Source of the DNA: Acidicapsa acidisoli
GTDB taxonomy: Bacteria; Acidobacteriota; Terriglobia; Terriglobales; Acidobacteriaceae
Length of the DNA stretch: 64,000 nt
Assembly: GCF_025685625.1 (NCBI RefSeq)
Contig: NZ_JAGSYI010000003.1
Location: forward strand, 248,001-312,000
Direction of reading: 5' to 3'
Shown piece after piece: positions 1 to 8,605 of the stretch. Within the stretch, counting starts at the first letter, position 1, and every line of letters starts with the position of its first letter. The notes under the pieces are model-generated. The model ran no database searches. It saw nothing but the letters and a program-made list of their open reading frames with translations, and was not told the DNA's origin. The position numbers and the translations under genes were made by a program.

Positions 1-1997
1 CTGAATTCCTCGCAGTTCCCGACGCGAAGCTTGCCGGGCAGGAGCTCAAAACGCTTACGGCGAAGCCACACCTCGCCAGTTCCAAAGAGGATCACGAGAC
101 CGCGGAATACGTGGCCCAGAAGTTCAAAGCCGCGGGCCTCGATACCGAGATCGTCCCGTATCGCGTCCTGCTCAACCAGCCGCGCAAGGTGAGCTTTGAA
201 GCGCGCGATGACTCGGGAGCGGTGATTTCAACCGGCCCCACGCGCGAGCATGTCAGCAGCGATCCGTTTCAGGATGATCCCCGCGTGGTGATGCCCTTCA
301 ACGGCTCTTCGGGATCGGGCGATGTGACAGGCGAAGTAGTCTACGCCAACTACGGCCGGCTTGAGGACTTCGACGAGCTCGCTGCGCAGCACATCGATTT
401 GCACGGCAAGATCGTGCTGGTTCGCTATGGCGCCAACTTCCGTGGCGTCAAGGTCTATATCGCGGAACAGCGCGGCGCCATCGGCGTGCTCATCTACTCT
501 GATCCGCAGGACGATGGTTACTTCCAGGGCGATGCTTATCCCAATGGCCCATGGCGTCCAGAGACCGGCGTCCAGCGCGGCTCGGTGCAATATCTATTCA
601 AATATCCCGGCGATCCGCAGACTCCCGGCGTGGCCTCGACGCCTGATCTGCCTGACTCGGCCCGCCTTGATCCACTCAAGACCGGCAATCAGCCGAGTAT
701 CATCTCCATCCCGATCAGCTATCACGACGCCTCGCCCATCCTGCAGGCATTGAAAGGTCCCAGCGTTCCAAAAGGATGGCAAGGAGCGTTGCCCTTCAGC
801 TATCACATCGGCGGAACTGGAGCCAGCGTTCATCTCATCTCAGACCAGGATTACCAGGTGAGAACCATCTGGGATGTGATCGGAAAGATCAAAGGCACGC
901 AGGCCCCCGACAATTGGGTCGTGATCGGCAACCATCGCGACGCATGGGTCTATGGCGCTGTCGACCCGAACAGCGGCACGGCGGCCATGCTTGAGGCCGT
1001 GCATGGCTTCGGAGCTTTGCTCAAGACGGGCTGGAAGCCAAAGCGTACCATCGTTGTCGCGAGCTGGGATGCGGAAGAGGAAGGCCTGATCGGTTCAACG
1101 GAATGGACCGAACAATATGAAAAAACACTGGAGCATGCGGTCGGATACTTCAACGTCGACGTAGCCGTGGCCGGGAGCGAATTCGGCGCGGAGGCCGTAC
1201 CGTCTCTGAAGCAGTTCATCCGCGAGGTAACGAAAGAAGTTCCGAGTCCGAAGGGCGGCACTGTGTACGAACAGTGGAAGCTGGCTGCAGCGGGTGAAGC
1301 GCGCGACTCCAATACCGGCCACATCACCCATGCGAATGCTCCGTCGGAAGATGTTACCGTAGGCGATCTTGGCAGTGGTTCGGATTTCACGCCATTCTTG
1401 CAGCATGTCGGCGTCCCCTCGACGGACATCGGCTCCCACGGCAGCTATGGCGTTTACCACTCGGTCTTCGACAACTACGCATGGTACGTGCAGAATGCCG
1501 ATCCGAGCTTTGTGTACCTGCAGGAGATGGCGCGCGTTCTCGGCCTCGAAGCGCTGCACATGGCCGACACGGACGTGCTGCCCTACGACTATGTGACCTA
1601 CGGCAAAGAGATCTCTTCTTACCTCGACACCGCCAAGCACAAGGCGACGGCCAAGGGAATTGACTTCGCATCCGCTGAGGCTGCCGTTGCCCGATTCAGT
1701 AAAGCGGCAGAAGCGGTTCGAAGCCGTCAACTGGCTCCTGGATCCGATCTCTCTCGGCTCAACGCCACTTTGCGCGAAACGGAGAGCGACTTCATCTCCC
1801 AGGCCGGACTGCCGAATCGTCCCTGGTATAAGCACACGATCTACGCGCCAGGCGAATATACGGGCTATGCCGCAGTTGTCATTCCCGGCGTCAACGAAGC
1901 ACTCGACGCTAAGAACGCGGCCGTGGCAACGCAGCAACTAGCCGTGCTGACACAGGCCCTGAACCACGCCGCGCAGACTCTCGAATCCGCGCAATAG
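1..1997 (+). CDS. M28 zinc peptidase, PSMA / glutamate carboxypeptidase II-like (5' end outside window)
   Basis: Exported-type M28 metallopeptidase that would trim C-terminal residues from peptides. The frame is open to the left edge (first full codon at base 3), and residues before the GTG at 111, such as LKTLTAKPHLASS, already fit the family, so the true start is off-window. A PA domain occupies roughly 300-780, the peptidase domain about 860-1500, and a transferrin-receptor-like dimerisation domain the last 400 bases. All zinc and catalytic positions are visible: NHRDAW and AVDPNSG (His, Asp), DAEEEG (catalytic Glu plus Glu ligand), NVDVA (Asp) and YHSVFDNY (His). It is followed by a strong terminator at 2012-2046, so it ends its transcript. 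Family assignment is firm; the substrate is unknown. Confidence 0.92.
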   Translation, partial: EFLAVPDAKLAGQELKTLTAKPHLASSKEDHETAEYVAQKFKAAGLDTEIVPYRVLLNQPRKVSFEARDDSGAVISTGPTREHVSSDPFQDDPRVVMPFNGSSGSGDVTGEVVYANYGRLEDFDELAAQHIDLHGKIVLVRYGANFRGVKVYIAEQRGAIGVLIYSDPQDDGYFQGDAYPNGPWRPETGVQRGSVQYLFKYPGDPQTPGVASTPDLPDSARLDPLKTGNQPSIISIPISYHDASPILQALKGPSVPKGWQGALPFSYHIGGTGASVHLISDQDYQVRTIWDVIGKIKGTQAPDNWVVIGNHRDAWVYGAVDPNSGTAAMLEAVHGFGALLKTGWKPKRTIVVASWDAEEEGLIGSTEWTEQYEKTLEHAVGYFNVDVAVAGSEFGAEAVPSLKQFIREVTKEVPSPKGGTVYEQWKLAAAGEARDSNTGHITHANAPSEDVTVGDLGSGSDFTPFLQHVGVPSTDIGSHGSYGVYHSVFDNYAWYVQNADPSFVYLQEMARVLGLEALHMADTDVLPYDYVTYGKEISSYLDTAKHKATAKGIDFASAEAAVARFSKAAEAVRSRQLAPGSDLSRLNATLRETESDFISQAGLPNRPWYKHTIYAPGEYTGYAAVVIPGVNEALDAKNAAVATQQLAVLTQALNHAAQTLESAQ

Positions 1998-2011
1998 GGG
2001 ACGGGAGCAGA

Positions 2012-2046
2012 AAAAAGCCCCAGGTCTCAATGACTTGGGGCTTTTT
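2012..2046 (+). terminator. Intrinsic terminator of the M28 peptidase gene
   Basis: An 11-bp stem AAAAAGCCCCA / TGGGGCTTTTT encloses a 13-base loop and ends in a T run, 14 bases after the peptidase stop. The loop side reads CCAGGTCTCA, which also occurs in the palindrome at 63614-63639, so it may derive from the same dispersed repeat. Confidence 0.85.
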
Positions 2047-2255
2047 CTGCGGATAGCACGAATCCCCCACCCGCATCTACAACTTTCGCATAAATCCGAT
2101 TACACGAAAGTTTTTGAAAACCCAAATTTTTACTGGACTCTTTCTCAAAAAAGATGCACAGTAACATTACTAAAGATCTCCACAAGCGCTTTGGTAGGTT
2201 ACCAACGAATCCGCCGAAATTCGTGTGTGCATTGGAGATGGAGAAAAGGCTTTTC

Positions 2256-2354
2256 ATGCATGACTTTCTGATTGCTCTGGTCTTCGTCGCGATGGTTGCC
2301 TCCCCTGCCATCGTCACATCCTCCCCCAAATTTTCACAAAGCGAAGACCAGTAA
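2256..2354 (+). CDS. 32-residue MHD-family membrane peptide, copy 1
   Basis: A small gene of exactly 32 codons starting MHDFLIALVFVAMVASPAIV and ending in a short polar acidic tail. Three more genes of the same length and pattern lie at 11012, 13694 and 14112. The family pattern is MHDxLIxLxFxxMVxxPAxV, with a hydrophobic stretch from residue 4 to about 20. An in-frame ATG at 2154 would give 66 residues, but the homology to the other copies starts only at 2256 and a GGAGA/AAAGG tract precedes it. Unlike the other three copies I see no FNR-like box at the -90 position. A hairpin follows at 2364-2392. The function is unknown; it could be a small accessory membrane subunit or a signal-like peptide. 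Confidence 0.6.
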   Translation: MHDFLIALVFVAMVASPAIVTSSPKFSQSEDQ

Positions 2355-2363
2355 CATTTTTGT

Positions 2364-2392
2364 CCCTTCCGCGGCCGATATATGCGGAAGGG
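2364..2392 (+). terminator. Hairpin downstream of MHD copy 1
   Basis: Perfect 9-bp stem CCCTTCCGC / GCGGAAGGG with an 11-base loop, 9 bases after the peptide stop. No T run follows, so it may act as an RNA-stabilising end or a weak terminator. Confidence 0.45.
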
Positions 2393-2568
2393 CCTCAACA
2401 AGGCGGTTCAGGTAGTTCCCTCCCCCGGTTCTTCCTGAAGACGTCCGCAGATGTAGTAATTCAACTTCCCTCCCCCTGGCTGCACGCAGAAATGTAGCAC
2501 TCTGTTTGCAGCCAGATCTTTTTCTACCTCCTCTTGAATCTCCCCAATCATCCTGTCTCCATCCCGAG

Positions 2569-2597
2569 TTGACCCCGCCCACGCTGGCTCGTAGAGT
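2569..2597 (+). promoter_or_regulatory. Candidate sigma70 promoter of ccmE
   Basis: TTGACC at 2569-2574 and TAGAGT at 2592-2597 are separated by 17 bases, about 60 bases before the ccmE start. This is pattern only. Confidence 0.35.
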
Positions 2598-2656
2598 AAA
2601 GAGTGGTGTCCTAATGGTCTTCAGGCAGTTCGGGATGCCCGGAATTTGGGGTTGCA

Positions 2657-3190
2657 ATGAAACTCTCGAAACAGCAGATCCGCATCACCGTCGCTTCCGT
2701 CATCATCCTGGGCACCATCGGCTACCTCGCGTACACGGGCGCCGCAGCCAACAAGAGTTACTATGTGACCGTTGCTGAGATGCAGGGCATGGGCAACAAG
2801 GCTTACCAGAGCCATCTGCGCGTCGAGGGCTTCGTCAAACCGGAGAGCATCCAGCAGAGCGGCACGCATGTCACGTTTGTCCTGACCGAGTTCGAGAGCC
2901 ACAACCCCAAGGCGACCGCCAATCCGCGCTCGATCATGGTCAACTATCAGGGTTCCGAGCCGCCGCCGGATACCTTCAAAGGCGACGCCCAGGCTCTGGC
3001 TATCGGCACATTCGGCCAGGACGGCATCTTCCACGCAACGCAGTTGCAGGCCAAGTGCGCCTCCAAGTACGCTCCCGCCGCTCCCGGCAGCACTCAGCCC
3101 GCCCAACCCGGTCAGGCTCCGGCAAATCCGACGCCGGGAGATAAGCGCGCCTCCTCTGACGCTGCTTCTACGGTCAAACCCGCCGCGTAA
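2657..3190 (+). CDS. ccmE: Cytochrome c maturation heme chaperone CcmE, CxxxY variant
   Basis: Membrane-anchored periplasmic chaperone that takes heme from the CcmABCD complex and passes it to apocytochrome c. 177 residues: a short basic N-terminus, a membrane segment at about 10-28, an OB-fold at about 50-140, then a Pro/Ala-rich tail. The family signatures are clear: LRVEGFVKPESI, IMVNYQGSEPPPDTFKGDAQ and IFHATQLQAK. In classical CcmE the heme-binding His lies in an LAKHDExY motif; here the aligned segment is AKCASKYAP, giving Cys134 and Tyr138 (CxxxY). Such Cys-type CcmE proteins are known from archaea and Desulfovibrio. The partner genes ccmA, ccmB and ccmC lie 4-7 kb downstream on the same strand. 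Confidence 0.85.
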   Translation: MKLSKQQIRITVASVIILGTIGYLAYTGAAANKSYYVTVAEMQGMGNKAYQSHLRVEGFVKPESIQQSGTHVTFVLTEFESHNPKATANPRSIMVNYQGSEPPPDTFKGDAQALAIGTFGQDGIFHATQLQAKCASKYAPAAPGSTQPAQPGQAPANPTPGDKRASSDAASTVKPAA

Positions 3191-3249
3191 GAAACGCAGA
3201 ATCCCGTCTCGCGTCTCTGGCTAGCTTATCCAGTGCGAGAATTCTTGCA

Positions 3250-3279
3250 TTGACACCCCTATACATCTATGGGTACTCT
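3250..3279 (+). promoter_or_regulatory. Candidate promoter of the padR-permease pair
   Basis: TTGACA at 3250-3255 is followed after 18 bases by TACTCT at 3274-3279, about 35 bases before the PadR start. The -10 match is weak. PadR regulators usually control their own operon, so the operator probably overlaps this site. Confidence 0.4.
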
Positions 3280-3312
3280 CATCCATACAAAGACAGCTAG
3301 GGGATATCAAAC

Positions 3313-3639
3313 ATGGCAAAGAATGATTTGCAGGGTGCGCTGGATCTGCTCGTTTTGAAGACGCTCGCGCAGGCGGGATCTTTGCACGGCTATGGAATCG
3401 TGCTTCATGTGCAGCGCGCCTCCGATGACCTGCTGCGCGTTGAGGAAGGCTCGTTGTATCCGGCGCTCCATCGCATGGAGCAGGCTGGATGGATCCGCTC
3501 GGAGTGGGCTCTGACCGAGACAAATCGAAAAGCGAAGTATTACGAGCTGACATCTCCCGGACGGAAACAACTGGAGCAGGCAGAGTTGAGTTTCGAGCAA
3601 CTCGTGAGGGGCGTTCGCGCCGTTCTTCGCTACGCGTGA
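3313..3639 (+). CDS. PadR-family transcriptional regulator
   Basis: Small winged-helix repressor, 108 residues. The family pattern is complete: GALDLLVLKTLA, HGYGI, VEEGSLYPALHRME, GWIRSEW and KYYELTSPGRKQL. It ends 8 bases before the orphan permease gene at 3648, so the two are almost certainly co-transcribed. This PadR plus duplicated-permease arrangement recurs many times in acidobacterial genomes. The regulator probably represses the pair; its inducing ligand is unknown. Confidence 0.93.
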   Translation: MAKNDLQGALDLLVLKTLAQAGSLHGYGIVLHVQRASDDLLRVEEGSLYPALHRMEQAGWIRSEWALTETNRKAKYYELTSPGRKQLEQAELSFEQLVRGVRAVLRYA

Positions 3640-3647
3640 GGTGATCT

Positions 3648-6293
3648 ATGTCGGTTTTTCGCCGTATATCGAATCTGTTTGTACGTTCGCGGGTTGAGCG
3701 CGAGATCGAAGCCGAACTCAAATCGCATGTTGAGATGCGAATCGAGGACAACGTCGCGGGCGGTATGTCGCCGCAGGAAGCTCGACGCGATGCTTTGCTG
3801 CGATTCGGGAACCGGACTGCCATCCAGGAACTGGTCGCCGGCGAGGATGCCGCGCTGGTCCTCGAAAATATCTGGCGGGATATTCGTCTGGCCTTTCGGC
3901 AATTGCGCAAATCTCCCAGCTTCACCATCACGGCAATCGTCACTCTGGCGTTGGGAATCGGCGCGAATACCGCGACCTTCAGCGTTGTCGACGCAGTCAT
4001 GTTACGACCGCTGCCGTACGACCATCCGAATCAGCTCGTGGATGTGGTCTCGCTGAACCGCCGCTTTCCGGATGGCGAAGGCGGGTCGCTCTCTTATCCA
4101 GATTACCTCGACATGCGCTCGGGCAATCACACCCTGTCGAATCTGGTCTCCTATCACGACAACTCGTATACGCTCACGGGCGATGGAGGGCCGGTGCATG
4201 TGGACGCGCAGGTCGTCTCATGGGACCTGTTGCCTGCGCTTGGGGTTCGTCCGGAGTTGGGACGTGGATTTGCGCATGAGGATGAGAAGGCTGGAACCCG
4301 TGTAATCCTGATCAGCCACGCGCTGTGGATGTCGCAGTTTGGCGGAGACGCGTCTGTAGTTGGACGGACCGTGCGCCTGAGCGGCGATTCCTTCCAGATC
4401 ATCGGCGTCATGCCGTCGTCGTTCCGCTTTCCGGTTACCGCGCCTAAAACCGGCATGTGGACGACGCTGGCCGTGGATGACGTTCCGACCGACTCCATGT
4501 TCAAGCAGCGTGGCGCACACTTCTTGAACGCGATCGGAAGGATGAAGCCGGGCGTTACGGTCGCCGAGGCCAACCAGGACGCCACGGCGATTGCCGCGAA
4601 CCTGGCCCGGCAATATCCAAAGACCAACATCCGGCACGACGCGGCCAGGGTGCGTTCGGAACTTTCCGCACTGGTTGGAAACACGCGAACGGCATTGATG
4701 ATCGTGCTGGGAGCCGTGGCGCTGGTTCTGCTGATTGCCTGCGGCAACATCGCCAATCTGCTGCTGGCGCGGATGCGCGAGCGGCAACGTGAGATTGCGA
4801 TGCGCGTGGCGCTCGGAGCGGGACGCAATCGCATCGTCCGTCAACTGCTGATTGAGAGTCTGACGCTGAGTGCGATTGGCGGAATCGCGGGATGCGCGCT
4901 GGCCTTTGCCTCCACGCCGGTGATGCTGTCTCTGATCGGAGACCGGGTTCCACGCGCCGCTGATGCCGGGGTGGACCTGCGCGTTCTGGCTTTCGTCGCG
5001 GGCGTATCGTGCCTGTCGGGGCTGATCTTCGGCATCGCGCCGGCTATCAGCGGCTCAAAGACAGACCTTGTGTCGGTGCTGAAGGAAGGCGGCCGAACGG
5101 AGATTGCAAGCCGCGACTGGCTGCGCTCGGGTCTGGTTGTCGGGCAGGTTGCTCTGGGTCTTGTGCTCGCTTCTGCGGCGGGATTGCTGATCACCAGCTT
5201 CCTGCATCTGCGAAGCACTGACGAAGGTTTCAATCCCAGCCATCTCTTGACTTTCCTCTTCGAGACACCCGACTCGCGGTATAAGGAGACGCGTCCGCAG
5301 TTTTATCGGGAGTATTTCGAGAAGGTTCGCGCAATGCATGGGGTGGATTCGGCAGCCGGGGTGATGATCATGCCGATGACCGATGACAGCGCGGACATCA
5401 GCTTCGAGGACCCGGAGCATCCGGCTCCCGAGGGCCAGCGCGCCGGGGCGAACGTGACTTTGATTACATCGGACTATTTTCGGACGATGCAGATTCCCTT
5501 CTTACAGGGCCGTGATTTCTCCGATCAGGACACTGCGGATTCGCCGCAGGTGATGATTGTCGATCAGGCCTTCGCGCAGAAGTATTTTCCGGGAGAGAAT
5601 GTCGTCGGAAAGAGGCTGAAGCCGGGTGCGGGCAATGGAGGGGAGCCGGCGTGGCGCGAGATTGTTGGCGTAGTGGGCAGTGTGCGGCTCTCTGCGACGC
5701 AGCGCGAGATGCGTCCGGTGATGTACCTGCCCTCGTCCCAATTGAGCCACTGGTGCTGCCTGCATACGGTGTTGCGCACATCAGTCGAGCCACTCAGTCT
5801 GGAACCGGATGCGCGGCAGGTAGTGGCTTCGATGGACAAGGAGATACCGGTCACCGATGTTCGCACGATGCAGGATCTGGTCTTCGGCGAACTCGCGCAG
5901 CCACGCTTTGCGATGGTGCTGCTGGGTATCTTCGCAGGGCTTGCCGTGCTGCTCTCCGTCATTGGCCTTTACGGGGTGATGATGTACTCCATTTCGCGGC
6001 GAACCCGCGAGATCGGCATTCGCATGGCTCTCGGCGCCCGGCGCGGCAAGGTGCTCTGCGGGGTGATGCGCGAAGCAGGCGTGCTGCTCGCGGTCGGAGT
6101 CGCCATCGGAGTCGTCGCGTCACTGCTTTCAACTTCCGTGCTCAAGACGATGTTGTACGGCACAGGGGCGCGCAACCCGGCAGTGCTGGCGCTGGTCACA
6201 GCCATTGCGGCGGTCACCGGCATGATCGCTGCATTCCTGCCTGCGCGGCGCGCGGCATCGGTCGATCCGATGCAGGCGCTTCGAACGGATTGA
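3648..6293 (+). CDS. Acidobacterial duplicated orphan permease (MacB/FtsX-type ABC permease)
   Basis: Large inner-membrane permease of 881 residues. It starts with a soluble prefix of about 85 residues (VEREIEAELKSHVEMRIEDN). A first membrane helix follows (FTITAIVTLALGIGANTATF), then a MacB-like periplasmic domain, three helices of the first FtsX unit (LMIVLGAVALVLLIACGNIA), a second periplasmic domain, and a final FtsX unit ending in PARRAASVDPMQALRTD. No ATPase gene is adjacent, hence orphan. These proteins are thought to work in MacB-like mechanotransmission or efflux, but no substrate is known. It is preceded closely by padR. Confidence 0.93.
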   Translation: MSVFRRISNLFVRSRVEREIEAELKSHVEMRIEDNVAGGMSPQEARRDALLRFGNRTAIQELVAGEDAALVLENIWRDIRLAFRQLRKSPSFTITAIVTLALGIGANTATFSVVDAVMLRPLPYDHPNQLVDVVSLNRRFPDGEGGSLSYPDYLDMRSGNHTLSNLVSYHDNSYTLTGDGGPVHVDAQVVSWDLLPALGVRPELGRGFAHEDEKAGTRVILISHALWMSQFGGDASVVGRTVRLSGDSFQIIGVMPSSFRFPVTAPKTGMWTTLAVDDVPTDSMFKQRGAHFLNAIGRMKPGVTVAEANQDATAIAANLARQYPKTNIRHDAARVRSELSALVGNTRTALMIVLGAVALVLLIACGNIANLLLARMRERQREIAMRVALGAGRNRIVRQLLIESLTLSAIGGIAGCALAFASTPVMLSLIGDRVPRAADAGVDLRVLAFVAGVSCLSGLIFGIAPAISGSKTDLVSVLKEGGRTEIASRDWLRSGLVVGQVALGLVLASAAGLLITSFLHLRSTDEGFNPSHLLTFLFETPDSRYKETRPQFYREYFEKVRAMHGVDSAAGVMIMPMTDDSADISFEDPEHPAPEGQRAGANVTLITSDYFRTMQIPFLQGRDFSDQDTADSPQVMIVDQAFAQKYFPGENVVGKRLKPGAGNGGEPAWREIVGVVGSVRLSATQREMRPVMYLPSSQLSHWCCLHTVLRTSVEPLSLEPDARQVVASMDKEIPVTDVRTMQDLVFGELAQPRFAMVLLGIFAGLAVLLSVIGLYGVMMYSISRRTREIGIRMALGARRGKVLCGVMREAGVLLAVGVAIGVVASLLSTSVLKTMLYGTGARNPAVLALVTAIAAVTGMIAAFLPARRAASVDPMQALRTD

Positions 6294-6438
6294 GTGGACG
6301 CGGAACCGGACCTGTTGCATTCGCTTGGTCCTGCGGGGAAATTCATCGAACCAGGGGTTCCGATCAGGGACTGCGTCTGATATCTTCGCTCACAAATGAA
6401 GCGGCCTGGGCCTGACCGGGCCGCGCGTGAGGCGAGCC

Positions 6439-7311
6439 ATGCCATGCAATCCCGAGGAGTTACGTCACATTCCTCTTTTTGAACTGCTGGATGACGATGA
6501 AGCGCAGATCCTGGCGGCGCAGATAGAGATCAGAAAGTTTGCTCCGCGCCAGCGCATTTACAAGGCGGGCGAGTCCGCGAACCATGCCTACGTGGTGATG
6601 ACAGGCAAAGCGCGTCTGACAACCATGGACGAAGATCAGCAGGAAGTGGTGATCGACGAGCCGGTCCACGGAGACTTCTTCGGCTTTGCCTCCATGCTGC
6701 AGCAGGTGGAGCACCATACCACGGCCATGGCGATGGAGGAGACGGTTTGTCTCGAGGTCGGACGCGACGACATTGCCGCTCTGCTCATACGCAAGCCGAT
6801 GGCCGGTATGGATATGCTGACGGTGCAGGCGCGTCAGTTCCACGCGGCGCAGAAGCTGGTGCGCACGCGCACGGCTCGCAATGCCAACGAGGTCATCGAG
6901 GAGCAATCGACCCTGGGAGAGCGCATCGCGGACACAGTTGCGCGATTTGGCGGCTCGTGGTCGTTCATCATCCTGTTTGGCATCGTGCTTGCCGTTTATT
7001 CGACCGCGAATGTGGCATTGCAGAACCGCGCGTGGGACCCATATCCGTTTATTCTGCTGAATCTTTTTCTGTCGATGCTGGCGGCGATTCAGGCTCCCGT
7101 GATCATGATGAGCCAGAACCGCCAGGATCTGAAGGACCGAGTTCGAAGCGAGCTGGACTACCAGGTAAATCTGCGCGCGGAATCAGAGATTCAGTCGCTC
7201 TCGAACCGAATGAACCTGCTCATGGAAAAGATGGACGACGTGATCGAGCAAACGGCGAGCCCAGAGAGCAGAAGCACCCATATTGAGAACGCAGCGGGGG
7301 TCAAACCCTGA
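6439..7311 (+). CDS. Cyclic-nucleotide-binding domain fused to DUF1003 membrane domain
   Basis: A 290-residue protein. Residues about 8-125 form a cNMP-binding fold (FAPRQRIYKAGESANHAYVV, then GDFFGFASML). Residues about 150-250 form a DUF1003 unit with two membrane helices (WSFIILFGIVLAVYSTANVA and the segment before AAIQAPVIMMSQNRQ). The tail is coiled-coil-like. I chose the ATG at 6439 because GAGG sits 6 bases upstream; the GTG at 6427 is also in frame. No DNA-binding helix is present, so this is probably a membrane-linked sensor rather than a transcription factor. The role is inferred from domains only. Confidence 0.8.
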   Translation: MPCNPEELRHIPLFELLDDDEAQILAAQIEIRKFAPRQRIYKAGESANHAYVVMTGKARLTTMDEDQQEVVIDEPVHGDFFGFASMLQQVEHHTTAMAMEETVCLEVGRDDIAALLIRKPMAGMDMLTVQARQFHAAQKLVRTRTARNANEVIEEQSTLGERIADTVARFGGSWSFIILFGIVLAVYSTANVALQNRAWDPYPFILLNLFLSMLAAIQAPVIMMSQNRQDLKDRVRSELDYQVNLRAESEIQSLSNRMNLLMEKMDDVIEQTASPESRSTHIENAAGVKP

Positions 7312-7405
7312 CGGCACATCCGCTGCGGTATTCTTTTCGAAGGCCTGCCCCAAGTCTGCGGGTGTCGTTTCGTTACGCCCGCAAGCTGGGCAGAATCCAT
7401 ACAAC

Positions 7406-8107
7406 ATGACCGATTCCGACCACGCAGCCCTTGTACCGACGCCAGAAGCACTCTCAACCCCGCTGGCCCGTCTGGAATCCGTTTCACGGCTCTTCGGCTC
7501 GTTCGCGGCATTGCGGCAGGTCTCCGTGGAATTCGCACCGGGCCGATGCTACATTCTGCTTGGGGAAAACGGCGCGGGGAAATCAACTCTGCTGCGAATC
7601 CTGGCCGGTCTGCTCCATCCTTCGACCGGGAAGGTTTCTGTTTTCGGCGATTTCGCCCCCAGCGCCGCACGCCATCGCATCGGCTACATGAGCCACGCAC
7701 CGATGCTGTATGACGAACTCACTGGGGTTGAAAATCTCGCGTACTTCCGCAGCCTTTATCAGGGAAACGATTGTCTTGCCCCAGACGAAGCCCTGCGTCA
7801 GGTCGGCCTCGATCCGACGCTGACGCGCACCCTCGGCCAATACTCGCAGGGCATGCGTCAGCGCACTTCGCTCGCTCGCGTGCTGCTCTCGCAACCAGAG
7901 TTGTTGCTGCTCGACGAGCCGTTTTCCAATATGGATGTGGAGAGCGTCGGACAGATGGTGCAGCTTCTTGCCAAATTTCGCACCGGCAGCCGGACAATCG
8001 TAATCACCACACATCAGCGGGAACTCGCCGCGCCCATCGCCGACTTCGTTCTGACCCTCAAGGCCGGACGCGTCGCCTCGCTCGAACGCGGTGCTCCCAC
8101 GCTCTAA
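7406..8107 (+). CDS. ccmA: Heme exporter ATP-binding protein CcmA
   Basis: ATPase of the CcmABCD complex that releases holo-CcmE during cytochrome c maturation. From the ATG at 7406 it is 233 residues. Walker A is GENGAGKS (about 53-60), the ABC signature is YSQGMRQRTSLARVLL and Walker B is LLLLDEP followed by a switch His (TTHQRE). The frame stays open upstream to 7283, but that stretch overlaps the previous gene. The assignment as CcmA rather than another short ABC ATPase rests on the neighbouring ccmB and ccmC. Confidence 0.85.
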   Translation: MTDSDHAALVPTPEALSTPLARLESVSRLFGSFAALRQVSVEFAPGRCYILLGENGAGKSTLLRILAGLLHPSTGKVSVFGDFAPSAARHRIGYMSHAPMLYDELTGVENLAYFRSLYQGNDCLAPDEALRQVGLDPTLTRTLGQYSQGMRQRTSLARVLLSQPELLLLDEPFSNMDVESVGQMVQLLAKFRTGSRTIVITTHQRELAAPIADFVLTLKAGRVASLERGAPTL

Positions 8108-8243
8108 ACCTGATCCCGAGTGAACAGGTTCGGCCCGGATTCGGCCAAGGTTCGGCTTTCCCGTTCCAACAATCGCGCATCCTACAAAATGGCTCAACCT
8201 TTCGTCGATTCTGCGACAGGAAGGGTCCAGCAAAGGAGAAGCA

Positions 8244-8402
8244 ATGGCAGACCCAAAGAAATGCGCGAACCCAGCCTGTAGTTGCGTGCCAGCCAACAAG
8301 GAAAAATATTGCAGTCCTCACTGTGAGGCCCTTCATGGTGCATCGGAAATTGTTTGCCGGTGCGGCCACCATACCTGTGCAGGCGAGGCGACACTTGCCT
8401 GA
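8244..8402 (+). CDS. Bacterial metallothionein-like protein
   Basis: A 52-residue gene with a near-ideal ribosome-binding site (AAAGGAGAA, 4-10 bases before the ATG). It has eight Cys (7, 12, 14, 23, 27, 38, 40, 45) and four His in the bacterial metallothionein (SmtA/BmtA) layout: CANPACSC, then KYCSPHC, then CRCGHHTC. Such proteins bind and store zinc, cadmium or copper in the cytoplasm. It lies between ccmA and ybaK on the same strand, so metal or heme homeostasis may be its context, but the link is inference. No SmtB-type repressor gene is nearby. Confidence 0.82.
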   Translation: MADPKKCANPACSCVPANKEKYCSPHCEALHGASEIVCRCGHHTCAGEATLA

Positions 8403-8605
8403 TTGACAAATCAGCCGGCCGATAATCTCCGCCGCTCCTGACCTTACGATCTTTCGCCTTATCCCTGCCTCGGCGTCCTTCGATTCCGAGGCAGTTCTGT
8501 GTTTGTTGCCGTCTCACAGGTCCTGCTCTGCAAGCGGAAAGGATATTCTCAGATGAGCAACGATTTGCACTCAAATTGAACATCGAGAATTCCCGATCAG
8601 GCTTC

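Larger units (their letters stand above)
2355..2656. other. Intergenic region between MHD copy 1 and ccmE
   Basis: Three hundred bases with no convincing gene. It holds the hairpin at 2364-2392 and the candidate ccmE promoter at 2569-2597. The middle is pyrimidine-rich on the + strand, with no coding pattern I trust. Confidence 0.5.

Noticed and set aside
2161-2166. GTAACA upstream of MHD copy 1 as a homologue of GTAACAC before the other copies
   Set aside because: It lies 95 rather than 114 bases before the ATG and no FNR-like box follows.
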